Positions 1-5,945 of a stretch of DNA of 6,927 nt are shown piece by piece. The notes below the pieces were generated by a model that searched no databases, was not told where the DNA came from, and was given only the letters and a program-made list of their open reading frames with translations. The stretch comes from Pirellulaceae bacterium. GTDB lineage: Bacteria; Planctomycetota; Planctomycetia; Pirellulales; Pirellulaceae. Where the stretch lies: positions 1 through 6,927 of the forward strand of contig JABDKS010000852.1 of assembly GCA_013002105.1 (NCBI GenBank), given 5' to 3'. A program made the position numbers and the translations under genes. Positions within the stretch are counted from its first letter, which is position 1. The number at the start of each line of letters is the position of its first letter.

Positions 1-36
1 ATTCAGAGCCTGTTGAAGCCAGAGATCCAAGAGTAG
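1..36 (+). CDS. possible 3' end of an upstream gene (partial)
   Basis: The first reading frame is open from base 1 and ends in TAG at 34-36, giving a C-terminal tail IQSLLKPEIQE. Frame 2 closes by base 16. Frame 3 stays open to about 68, so the frame choice is not forced. Eleven residues are too few to recognise a family. In CUT2 sugar operons the gene before the ATPase is often the periplasmic substrate-binding protein, and none is found elsewhere in the window, so that is the contextual guess. It could equally be a regulator or an unrelated gene. Confidence 0.3.
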   Translation: MQSLLKPEIQE

Positions 37-69
37 GCCGCACGAGTTTCGGTCATGATTATTCGTAGT

Positions 70-125
70 TCGTAGGCCAGGACCTGTCCTGGCGCGACTT
101 TGCCAGGACAGGTCCTGGCCTACGA
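70..125. repeat. perfect 24-bp inverted repeat, 8-nt loop
   Basis: Arms 70-93 and 102-125 are exact reverse complements and enclose the loop GCGACTTT (94-101). The RNA would fold into a very stable 24-bp hairpin. No T-run follows it, so it is not a classic intrinsic terminator on the plus strand. It lies between the possible upstream gene end (36) and the ATPase start (218). A related element lies at 4388-4425: 84-111 and 4393-4420 agree at 25 of 28 positions, including both 10-base arms and the 8-base loop length. Two such copies suggest a dispersed palindromic (REP-like) family. Inferred role: mRNA stabilisation or partial attenuation within the operon. Confidence 0.85.
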
Positions 126-147
126 TATCCGCAAATCCAGATCCACG

Positions 148-162
148 ATGAAAACGCTTCCG
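148..162. promoter_or_regulatory. LacI/CcpA-family operator-like site (candidate)
   Basis: The stretch ATGAAAACGCTTCCG fits 14 of 15 positions of the degenerate catabolite-responsive-element consensus WTGNAANCGNWNNCW, centred on the CG at 155-156. LacI/GalR-family regulators, which bind CG-centred sites of this kind, often control CUT2 sugar operons. The site lies 56 bp upstream of the ATPase start. Symmetry outside the core is only moderate and the consensus is degenerate enough to occur by chance. No regulator gene is visible in the window. Confidence 0.25.
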
Positions 163-217
163 TGTCGAAGCCGACATAGAAGCTCAGAGAGAACGTGCCG
201 TTGCGAGATTCATCAGC

Positions 218-1726
218 ATGAGCGATGTACTGCTGGAAATGCAGGGAATCAGTAAGAGGTTTGGGCCGACACGTGCACTCGAGAACGTGTCGTTGACCGT
301 GCATGCCGGTCGCGTTCTCGCGTTGATCGGTGAGAATGGTGCCGGCAAAAGTACTCTTCTGAAAACGCTCAGTGGGGCCCATCTTGCGGATAGCGGTACG
401 ATGGCGATCGACTCCAAATCGTTCCAACCCAAGGGTCCCAGTGACGCAGCATCACGCGGCGTGGCGATGATCTATCAAGAGCTCAATCTCGCGCCCGATT
501 TGAGCATCGAAGACAACGTTTTGTTGGGTCAGGCGGGGACTGGTTATGGGTTTTTGGTGCGTAGCCGTCAGCGTCAAAAAGTACGCGACGCATTGGAGAT
601 GGTTGGATTGGGTGATTTGAATCCCAAAGCCACCGTTGGCGATCAGTCCGTCGCCACGCAACAGCTATTAGAAATTGCTCGCGCTTTGGCGATTGACGCA
701 CGAATCATCTTGTTTGACGAACCGACAAGTTCGCTTCCGCAAAAAGACGTCCAACGTCTTTTTGAGATCGTGGCGAAGTTGAAAGAGAAGCAGATCGGGA
801 TCGTTTACATCAGTCACTTCTTAGAAGAGGTTCGTGAAGTCGCGGATGAATATGCCGTGTTGCGTGATGGTCACAATGTCGGCGAAGGCAAAATCGAGGA
901 CGTGTCCGACGACCAAATCATTTCCTTGATGGTCGGTCGTGATGTCGATCATCTCTTTCCGACGGTTCCCCATGCGCCGGGCGAGGTCCGTTGCGAAGTG
1001 ACTTCGTTGCAAGGATCACCCTATCCACGCGATGTGAACGTATCGTTGCGGCGGGGCGAAATCTTTGGTGTTGCCGGACTTGTCGGTGCCGGCCGCACCG
1101 AGTTGTTACGCAGTATTTTTTCGCTCGATCACACCACCGCAGGCGTCGTCAAAGTCGATGGACGCGCGATTCGCAAAACCGTACCCGCACGGATGAAGGC
1201 GGGGTTTGGGTTGTTGTCCGAGGATCGTAAGAGTGAAGGGTTGGCGCAGGATCTTTCGATCATCGAAAACACGACCCTGGGTGCGCTTTCGCAATACACG
1301 CGGTTTGGAATTGTGAATTTGCGTCGCCGTCGAGAGGTCGCAACGGAATTGATGAAACGGGTCGAAGTGAAAGCTCACTCCGGTTCTCAGATGGTTTCGG
1401 AACTCTCCGGTGGCAATCAGCAAAAAGTGGCCATCGCGAGGATCTTGCACCAACAAGCCGATATTTTGATGCTGGACGAACCCACCAAGGGGATCGATGT
1501 GGGGACAAAGGCAGAGATCTATCGGATGATGGGTGAACTAGCCGCCGAGGGAAAGACGGTCGTGTTCGTCAGTTCGTACCTGCCAGAATTATTGGCCGTT
1601 TGCGACCGAATTGGCGTGATGTCGCGTGGGGCTTTGCGCGAGGTGCGCGATTCGAAGGACTGGACGGAGGACGAGGTGATGGCAGCAGCCATCGCATTGG
1701 ATGAGACGCCGCAAGCGGCGAATTAA
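218..1726 (+). CDS. rbsA: CUT2-family sugar ABC importer, two-domain ATP-binding protein (RbsA-like)
   Basis: This 502-residue cytoplasmic ATPase powers sugar import through the permease encoded next to it. Two ABC domains are fused, as is usual for RbsA/XylG/MglA, and the length is typical. Domain 1 has Walker A GENGAGKST (38-46), Q-loop Q87, a degenerate signature around 144-157 (VATQQLLEIARAL), Walker B ILFDEPTSSL (164-173) and switch H200. Domain 2 has the family's characteristic lysine-less Walker A GLVGAGRTE (287-295, R293 in place of K), the canonical signature LSGGNQQKVAIAR (396-408) and Walker B LMLDEPTKGID (417-427). Domain 2 has no switch histidine: the sequence there is VSSYLPELL, where relatives usually have SSE. 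Start ATG 218 fits the domain boundary, although no clear Shine-Dalgarno precedes it. The permease follows after 47 bp, so they are probably cotranscribed. The family is certain; ribose versus another sugar cannot be decided, and the symbol denotes family only. Confidence 0.95.
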   Translation: MSDVLLEMQGISKRFGPTRALENVSLTVHAGRVLALIGENGAGKSTLLKTLSGAHLADSGTMAIDSKSFQPKGPSDAASRGVAMIYQELNLAPDLSIEDNVLLGQAGTGYGFLVRSRQRQKVRDALEMVGLGDLNPKATVGDQSVATQQLLEIARALAIDARIILFDEPTSSLPQKDVQRLFEIVAKLKEKQIGIVYISHFLEEVREVADEYAVLRDGHNVGEGKIEDVSDDQIISLMVGRDVDHLFPTVPHAPGEVRCEVTSLQGSPYPRDVNVSLRRGEIFGVAGLVGAGRTELLRSIFSLDHTTAGVVKVDGRAIRKTVPARMKAGFGLLSEDRKSEGLAQDLSIIENTTLGALSQYTRFGIVNLRRRREVATELMKRVEVKAHSGSQMVSELSGGNQQKVAIARILHQQADILMLDEPTKGIDVGTKAEIYRMMGELAAEGKTVVFVSSYLPELLAVCDRIGVMSRGALREVRDSKDWTEDEVMAAAIALDETPQAAN

Positions 1727-1773
1727 CATTTATAACTAACGACTGACGAACGCTTCAGCTACCGAGTTTTTTT

Positions 1774-2850
1774 ATGAGCGAGTCCAAGGGTCCCAGTGTC
1801 AAAAAGGCCATTCTTTCTCAGTTGGGGCCGGTTTTCGCGCTGGCGTTTATCGTGCTGCTGTTTGCGGTTGCCGACAATGCCTTGGGAAACGAGGCGTTCA
1901 TGTCGATTCGCAATGCGCGTGCGATTGTCAGTTCAGCCGCGCTGGTCGCCGTTCCCGCATTGGGTATGACGATCATCATCATTGCTGCCGGCATCGATCT
2001 GTCCGCCGGCACCGCGCTGACACTATGCGGAACGGTGTTGGCGACATCATTAAAGAACTCTTCGGTTGCGGCGTCGGAACCGGGTTTTGCGACCGTCATG
2101 ATTGTCGCTCTCGCAGCGACGATTCTAACGGGATGCGTGTGCGGGCTCGCCAACGGTTTGTTGATCAGTGCGACAAAAGTCGTGCCGTTTATTGTGACGT
2201 TGGGGACGATGACGATCTTTTTGGGGATCGGTCAAATCATTGCTAAAGAGTCGACGGTCTATGCGCCCCAAGAGAATATTCCCAACTGGTTGCGGTACTT
2301 GTGCTATACCGGATCCAATCCTGAGTACTATCTGATTCCCGGTGTGAAAGTCCCGGCTAGTGTGCTGATCGCGATCGTATTGGCAATCGCGGTGGGACTC
2401 TTCCTGCGTTACACCGTATTTGGACGCAATGTCTTTGCGCTCGGTTCGAGCGAATCGACCGCTCGCCTTTGCGGAATCAATGTCCCGGTGATGATCGTTG
2501 CCGTTTACACGCTGGCAGGTCTCTTTGTCGCGATTGGCGGGCTGCTGTACTTTGCCAACGTCAAGAATGGGAACCCGTCGGACGGGACGGGTAAAGAATT
2601 GGAGATCATCGCTGCGGTGGTACTTGGTGGTGGCAGCCTCAGCGGTGGGCGGGGGTCCATTTTGGGTACGATTGTTGGTGCTTTGATCATCACGGTCATC
2701 CGAAATGGCTGTACGCTGCTGTCGATTCCCAACACTTACACACACATCATCATTGGCGGGATTATCATTACCGCGGTGATCGTCGATCAATTGCGACATG
2801 GGTCACCCGAGTGGTTCTTCCGTCTGCTGCCTAATCGGAGTGATCCGTAA
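1774..2850 (+). CDS. rbsC: CUT2-family sugar ABC importer, permease (RbsC-like)
   Basis: This 358-residue inner-membrane protein forms the translocation channel for the sugar and docks the ATPase encoded just upstream. It belongs to the BPD_transp_2 family (RbsC/XylH/MglC). Hallmarks visible: GIDLSAG after a long hydrophobic stretch (73-79), GLANGLLI..VPFIVTLGTM (124-146), the cytoplasmic segment FGRNVFALGSSESTARLCGIN (216-236), and the conserved late motif ELEIIAAVVLGG.SLSGGRG (275-294). There are about eight to ten hydrophobic segments, roughly 19-34, 51-72, 76-92, 105-133, 136-157, 194-212, 238-262, 279-288, 295-310 and 324-338. The N-terminal 16 residues are polar with several lysines, as expected for a cytoplasmic start. 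The start ATG is preceded directly by seven T residues (1767-1773) and only a weak GAG. Substrate is not determinable. One permease gene is consistent with a homodimeric channel. Confidence 0.95.
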   Translation: MSESKGPSVKKAILSQLGPVFALAFIVLLFAVADNALGNEAFMSIRNARAIVSSAALVAVPALGMTIIIIAAGIDLSAGTALTLCGTVLATSLKNSSVAASEPGFATVMIVALAATILTGCVCGLANGLLISATKVVPFIVTLGTMTIFLGIGQIIAKESTVYAPQENIPNWLRYLCYTGSNPEYYLIPGVKVPASVLIAIVLAIAVGLFLRYTVFGRNVFALGSSESTARLCGINVPVMIVAVYTLAGLFVAIGGLLYFANVKNGNPSDGTGKELEIIAAVVLGGGSLSGGRGSILGTIVGALIITVIRNGCTLLSIPNTYTHIIIGGIIITAVIVDQLRHGSPEWFFRLLPNRSDP

Positions 2851-2967
2851 GTATTGGGTCAGCGGGAAAAGGGGGCAAAAACCGCAACGGCCCGAAGCGT
2901 GCTATGCATTTTTGACTCCTGCCCCCGTTTGCTACGATGGCTTACCCTAGTGCCACAACCGGTAATT

Positions 2968-2994
2968 CACCTTGATCATTGCAAGGTGGTTTTT
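2968..2994 (+). terminator. candidate intrinsic terminator after the sugar transporter operon
   Basis: CACCTTG (2968-2974) and CAAGGTG (2982-2988) form a 7-bp stem with a 7-nt loop. After one G comes TTTTT at 2990-2994. It lies about 118 bp after the permease stop, in the right orientation. The stem is only moderately GC-rich and the hairpin abuts the long palindrome at 2998, so it may instead belong to that repeat element. Confidence 0.4.
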
Positions 2995-2997
2995 ACT

Positions 2998-3055
2998 AGC
3001 TCGACGCGCAAGCGAGTGGGTTTTACCAGGGATTCACTCGCTTGTGCGTCGAGCT
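2998..3055. repeat. 21-bp inverted repeat with 16-nt loop
   Basis: Arms 2998-3018 (beginning AGCTCGACGCG) and 3035-3055 (ending GCGTCGAGCT) pair at 20 of 21 positions; the exception is G opposite T, which still pairs as G-U in RNA. Loop is 3019-3034. It would form a very stable hairpin on either strand. From memory, ACTCGCTTGCGCGTCGAGC-like palindromes recur between genes in Rhodopirellula-type genomes, but this could not be checked and only one copy is in the window. No transposase or target-site duplication is evident. Confidence 0.8.
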
Positions 3056-3166
3056 TGTATCAAAGGTCAATTCCTGATTTCAGCACTAGTTTTTGCCTCT
3101 GGCAAAGCATTCGTAATGTAATTACCACCGGATCGGCGGAAGTCGCCGCTGATTGCGTCTGGTGAG

Positions 3167-3195
3167 TTGACAACATCCCTCCGTGTTCGTCTCAA
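3167..3195 (+). promoter_or_regulatory. weak sigma-70-like promoter candidate for the epimerase gene
   Basis: A perfect -35 hexamer TTGACA (3167-3172) is followed after 17 bp by TCTCAA (3190-3195), which matches only three of six positions of TATAAT. A start near 3202 would leave a leader of about 13 nt before the ATG at 3215, short but compatible with an mRNA lacking a Shine-Dalgarno. The poor -10 keeps confidence low. Confidence 0.25.
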
Positions 3196-3214
3196 GCCCC
3201 ATAAGAAATTGATT

Positions 3215-4351
3215 ATGAAGACAATCCTATTTAGCGTCTCGCTTCTTCTGACCGCGTCCGTCGCGGTAGCAAAAGCTCCCACCGCGACGGACTTTGGCAG
3301 CACCAAGGACTCTCAGGCGGTCGAACTGTACACGATCCAGGGAGACCAGGGGATTGTTGCGAAGGTCATGACGCGCGGTGCGACATTAGTGCAACTGCAT
3401 GTCCCTGACGCGGACGGCAACATGGCGGATGTCGTACTCGGGTTCGATGACGTTTCGGGTTACGAAAGTGACGACAATCAATACTTTGGCTGTACGACGG
3501 GCCGGGTCTGCAACCGAATCGCCAAAGGCAAGTTCACACTTGACGGCAAAGAATACTCGTTGGCGATCAACAACGAACCCAATCATTTGCACGGCGGTGT
3601 CGAGCGGAGTTTGGACAAGGTGATTTGGAAAGCGCGGCCGTTCGAGAACGACAAGGGCAGCGGCGTCGCATTCAGTTACAAAAGTCCCGACGGCGAAGAA
3701 GGTTATCCGGGTAATCTGGATGTGACCGTCCGGTACTTCGTGCCAAAGGAAGGTCACCGACTTTCTATTTCCTATACCGCAACGACAGACCAAGCCACGC
3801 CGGTCAATTTGACCAATCACGCCTATTTCAATTTGGGTGGCGAAGGTAGCAAGACGGTGCTGGATCACACGTTGAAACTGAACGCGGATACGTTCACGCC
3901 GGTGGACGATACGTTGATTCCCACCGGCGAGATCAAGACGGTTGAAGGAACGGAGCTTGATTTTCGCAAACCGACCAAGATTGGGAAACGAATTGATCCA
4001 CTGACTGATACGGCCGCGATCGGATACGACCATAACTTTGTTTTGAACAAACCTGCCGAAAAGGACAAGCCGACCTTGGCCGCCGTGTTGAAAGATCCAC
4101 AATCAGGCCGCAGCGTTCGGATTATGACGGACCAAATTGGAATTCAGTTTTACAGCGGAAACTTCCTGAAAGGGCAAGCTGGAAAAGGCGGCAAGGTCTA
4201 CCCGCACCGCAGCGCGGTCTGCTTGGAAACTCAGCACTTTCCCGACAGTGTCAATCACGACAATTTTCCATCGATCATTCTGAAACCTGGCGACGAATTC
4301 AAGTCGTTCACGGTGCTGACGTTCCCGACTGCGACGCCGGAATCGAAGTAG
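3215..4351 (+). CDS. galM: aldose 1-epimerase (mutarotase) with signal peptide
   Basis: This enzyme interconverts the alpha and beta anomers of free hexoses such as galactose or glucose. The 378-residue product has the family's landmarks: GRVCNRIAKGKF with N100 and R101, the substrate-loop NHLHGG (123-128), NLTNHAYFNLGG with the likely catalytic acid H202, the sugar-contacting YDHNF (271-275, D272), and CLETQHFPDSVN with the likely catalytic base E338. The first 19 residues (MKTILFSVSLLLTASVAVA) form a classic signal peptide with an AVA|KA cleavage site, so the enzyme should act in the periplasm. ATG 3215 is chosen because it places that signal peptide at the N-terminus; the upstream in-frame TTG at 3167 would add 16 charged residues before it and overlaps a -35-like hexamer. 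No clear Shine-Dalgarno is seen. The sugar transporter genes lie upstream on the same strand, which suggests joint action on a sugar, but a hairpin-rich gap makes a separate transcript likely. Confidence 0.93.
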   Translation: MKTILFSVSLLLTASVAVAKAPTATDFGSTKDSQAVELYTIQGDQGIVAKVMTRGATLVQLHVPDADGNMADVVLGFDDVSGYESDDNQYFGCTTGRVCNRIAKGKFTLDGKEYSLAINNEPNHLHGGVERSLDKVIWKARPFENDKGSGVAFSYKSPDGEEGYPGNLDVTVRYFVPKEGHRLSISYTATTDQATPVNLTNHAYFNLGGEGSKTVLDHTLKLNADTFTPVDDTLIPTGEIKTVEGTELDFRKPTKIGKRIDPLTDTAAIGYDHNFVLNKPAEKDKPTLAAVLKDPQSGRSVRIMTDQIGIQFYSGNFLKGQAGKGGKVYPHRSAVCLETQHFPDSVNHDNFPSIILKPGDEFKSFTVLTFPTATPESK

Positions 4352-4387
4352 AAAATCAAATCATCGATGTGGGATCACCTAAGGCAC

Positions 4388-4425
4388 TGGAGCTGTCCTG
4401 GCGCAACGATGCCAGGACAGGTCCA
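4388..4425. repeat. second copy of the palindromic element, 15-bp stem, 8-nt loop
   Basis: Arms 4388-4402 and 4411-4425 pair at 14 of 15 positions around the loop GCAACGAT (4403-4410). The inner 28 bases (4393-4420) match 84-111 at 25 positions; all three differences fall in the loop. It lies 36 bp after the epimerase stop, between two convergent genes, where a stable hairpin readable on both strands could end or protect both transcripts. Confidence 0.75.
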
Positions 4426-4440
4426 ACATCTATGGTCGAC

Positions 4441-4457
4441 AGCCCACGGGCTTTATT
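4441..4457 (+). terminator. weak terminator-like hairpin after the epimerase gene
   Basis: AGCC-CACG-GGCT (4441-4452) followed by TTATT reads as a short hairpin with a T-rich tail in plus orientation. The stem is only four base pairs, so on its own this is a poor terminator. Its position in the 157-bp convergent gap, just after the palindrome at 4388-4425, is what makes it worth listing. Confidence 0.25.
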
Positions 4458-4508
4458 GTCGGTGCGGGCGACGTCGTTGTCTTGTTCCAGCGTTCGCCGC
4501 GAAAATGA

Positions 4509-5579
4509 TTACGCAAACGATTCGATCCGGGAGCGACCATCGAGTTGTAGGTCGTGCAATTGTTTTTCGATGATTTGACGCGTGTTTTCACCATCGACGA
4601 TCAGCACGTCGATGTAGGCTTCGTTGACTCCGAATGCTCCGCCGAGGACGCGGCCACTGCTTTGCTTGTCCAGTGCCTCCTCCAACGCGTCTTCGATATT
4701 CCCACGCACTTCGCTCTGTTTGCCGTCGGGAAATATCGCCCCATCGATAGCGATGTAGGCCAGTGACGCGCCGGTTCCTTCGAGCGGATCTTCGGGCAGT
4801 TTGCCCTGGTGGTGAATGTAGTTACCCACAACATTGGGGATGATACTGGTTCCCACCACCGTATCGCCTCGTGGTCCGTCCCGCTGTTCGTTGAAACGAT
4901 ACAGGCTGTAGGTCTTTGGCGGCGGCATTTTTTCCCATTTGTGATACTGATTAACCTGCTCGATAAATGCGGGCAGGTCAGTTAGCGACCGAGTTTCTTC
5001 TCCGTCATCGATGGGTCCGAGTTTGACTTCTCCCAGCCACATTTGGGTTCCAAACTCGCCCAACGCTTCATCCAGCAACAGGAACAGAATCTGGAAATGA
5101 TGTTCCTGGGGGACGTTTTCAAGTGCCGGGTGCCATGCTTGGATATGAATCAGTTTTTGCTCGTCGTCCACGGTGGTCTTGATTGCGAATGTGTCCGAGT
5201 CGACTTGCTCCTGTTCCCCGACCGCGATCGCCATGCTTTGCAAATCTTCCCCCTTGGACGCTTGCCGCGAGGCGTAGAAAGTCCAACCGGGAATCGCAAC
5301 GGCTTGGTCGCACCAGTATTGGGCCAAGAGCTGTTTGGGAACGACTCCTTCGCCGGTAACAGTAAACGAGTGACCTCCGTCTTCACCTGGTCCGAACACC
5401 CAGCTCATCGTCGGTAGGTGAGTATTCATGAATTGAAGCGTTTCCTCGGTCAACGATTCACACTCACCTCGCTCGATCGTTTCGTAAAAACGAGGACCCA
5501 CTTGTTGATACCAATCCCAGAATTCGCTGACGCCCTGTTTAAAGGTGGGCTGATTTTTCTTTTTCTTGCGGCCAAACAA
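4509..5579 (-). CDS. uncharacterised 356-residue protein, TTG start
   Basis: I do not recognise this protein with confidence. It is predicted soluble: no signal peptide or membrane segment is seen, and the N-terminus is basic (FGRKKKKNQ, 2-10). Visible landmarks are an aromatic FWDWYQQVGPRFYETI (20-35), an acidic, amphipathic middle, a hydrophobic helix ILFLLLDEALGEFG (164-177), and a glycine-rich C-terminal block GRVLGGAFGVNEAYIDVLIVDG (309-330). The aromatic start and the C-terminal G-G-x-G...YID pattern loosely recall uncharacterised bacterial proteins near DUF695, but that is only an impression. The start is TTG at 5579-5577, supported by AGGAG seven bases upstream; the frame has no ATG before an upstream stop at 5627-5625. 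The gene is convergent with the epimerase gene and divergent from the next gene, so it is probably transcribed alone. A role cannot be inferred from context. Confidence 0.85.
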   Translation of the reverse strand: MFGRKKKKNQPTFKQGVSEFWDWYQQVGPRFYETIERGECESLTEETLQFMNTHLPTMSWVFGPGEDGGHSFTVTGEGVVPKQLLAQYWCDQAVAIPGWTFYASRQASKGEDLQSMAIAVGEQEQVDSDTFAIKTTVDDEQKLIHIQAWHPALENVPQEHHFQILFLLLDEALGEFGTQMWLGEVKLGPIDDGEETRSLTDLPAFIEQVNQYHKWEKMPPPKTYSLYRFNEQRDGPRGDTVVGTSIIPNVVGNYIHHQGKLPEDPLEGTGASLAYIAIDGAIFPDGKQSEVRGNIEDALEEALDKQSSGRVLGGAFGVNEAYIDVLIVDGENTRQIIEKQLHDLQLDGRSRIESFA

Positions 5580-5945
5580 AGTCGCTCTCCTGTTGGTCAG
5601 TCGCGTCGATGCGGGCTGTGGATTTCAGCGGCTATCGACTCAAAAGTGAGATGGGATGATATCTACTGAACCTGTTCAGCGACGAACTTCGCCAACCAGG
5701 CGTTCGTAATCTATTCCATTTACGGAATTTGTGGGGGCCTGTGTCTGGTAATTGCGCCCCAAGATCGCAACAAAAACGCCTATTTTCAATGGAAGCCATT
5801 CCGAGAACAGTTCTCTTGTGCTGAAATTCTGTAGCGCAGAGAATTTGCGTGATTGACGACGGATTTTTTCCAAGGCATCGAAGATGCAGATTGCGGCGAA
5901 AGCCAGCGGATTTAGCCACCTTTACTTCTCAGCCCAAGACCAACC
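5580..5945. promoter_or_regulatory. divergent intergenic region with small palindromes
   Basis: These 366 bp separate two divergently transcribed genes and should hold both promoters, though I see no convincing -35/-10 pair. Small perfect palindromes are CTGAAC-CT-GTTCAG (5666-5679), AATGG-AAG-CCATT (5788-5800) and GAGAAC-A-GTTCTC (5803-5815). The first and third share the GAAC...GTTC form, with spacers of 2 and 1 bp. Two small overlapping minus-strand open frames here begin at GTG (5919) and TTG (5873) without Shine-Dalgarno and are not called as genes. Confidence 0.45.
5587..5591 (-). promoter_or_regulatory. Shine-Dalgarno fixing the TTG start at 5579
   Basis: On the minus strand AGGAG (5591-5587) stands seven bases before TTG (5579-5577). 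It is the only strong Shine-Dalgarno seen in the window. It decides the start in favour of TTG over the in-frame CTG at 5600-5598, the only other plausible initiator between the upstream stop and TTG. Confidence 0.7.

Larger units (their letters stand above)
2851..3214. other. intergenic region with four hairpins, no credible gene
   Basis: This 364-bp stretch separates the permease from the epimerase. It contains a terminator-like hairpin (2968-2994), a long 21-bp palindrome (2998-3055), TTTGCC-TCT-GGCAAA (3092-3106) and CGGCG-GAAGT-CGCCG (3134-3148). A G-run/C-run pair (GGGGGCA at 2871-2877, TGCCCCC at 2930-2936) could also pair over a 52-nt loop. A 103-codon open frame at 2854-3165 runs through the palindrome and lacks any protein-like pattern, so I do not call it a gene. 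Confidence 0.6.

Noticed and set aside
70..125. The palindrome as an intrinsic terminator or transposon end
   Set aside because: No T-run follows the stem on the plus strand, and no transposase or target-site duplication is visible.
2125..2799. 224-codon minus-strand open frame opposite the permease gene
   Set aside because: It is antisense to a confidently identified membrane protein; its highly polar, Arg/Asp/Gln-rich composition is what the complement of a hydrophobic coding sequence gives.
2854..3165. 103-codon plus-strand open frame after the permease gene
   Set aside because: It starts at a non-ATG codon, runs straight through the 21-bp palindrome and a terminator-like hairpin, and shows no protein-like pattern.
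3167..3214. N-terminal extension of the epimerase from TTG 3167
   Set aside because: It would bury the signal peptide behind 16 charged residues; ATG 3215 gives a standard exported protein.
3386..4102. 238-codon minus-strand open frame opposite the epimerase gene
   Set aside because: It is antisense to a gene with all catalytic motifs of the aldose epimerase family and has no recognisable motif of its own.
5632..5919. Two overlapping small minus-strand open frames (5632-5919 and 5676-5873) in the divergent gap
   Set aside because: They begin at GTG and TTG with no Shine-Dalgarno and would occupy the space needed for the promoters. The end of the second (NGIDYERLVGEVRR) looks somewhat protein-like and might be a gene relic, but evidence is too thin.
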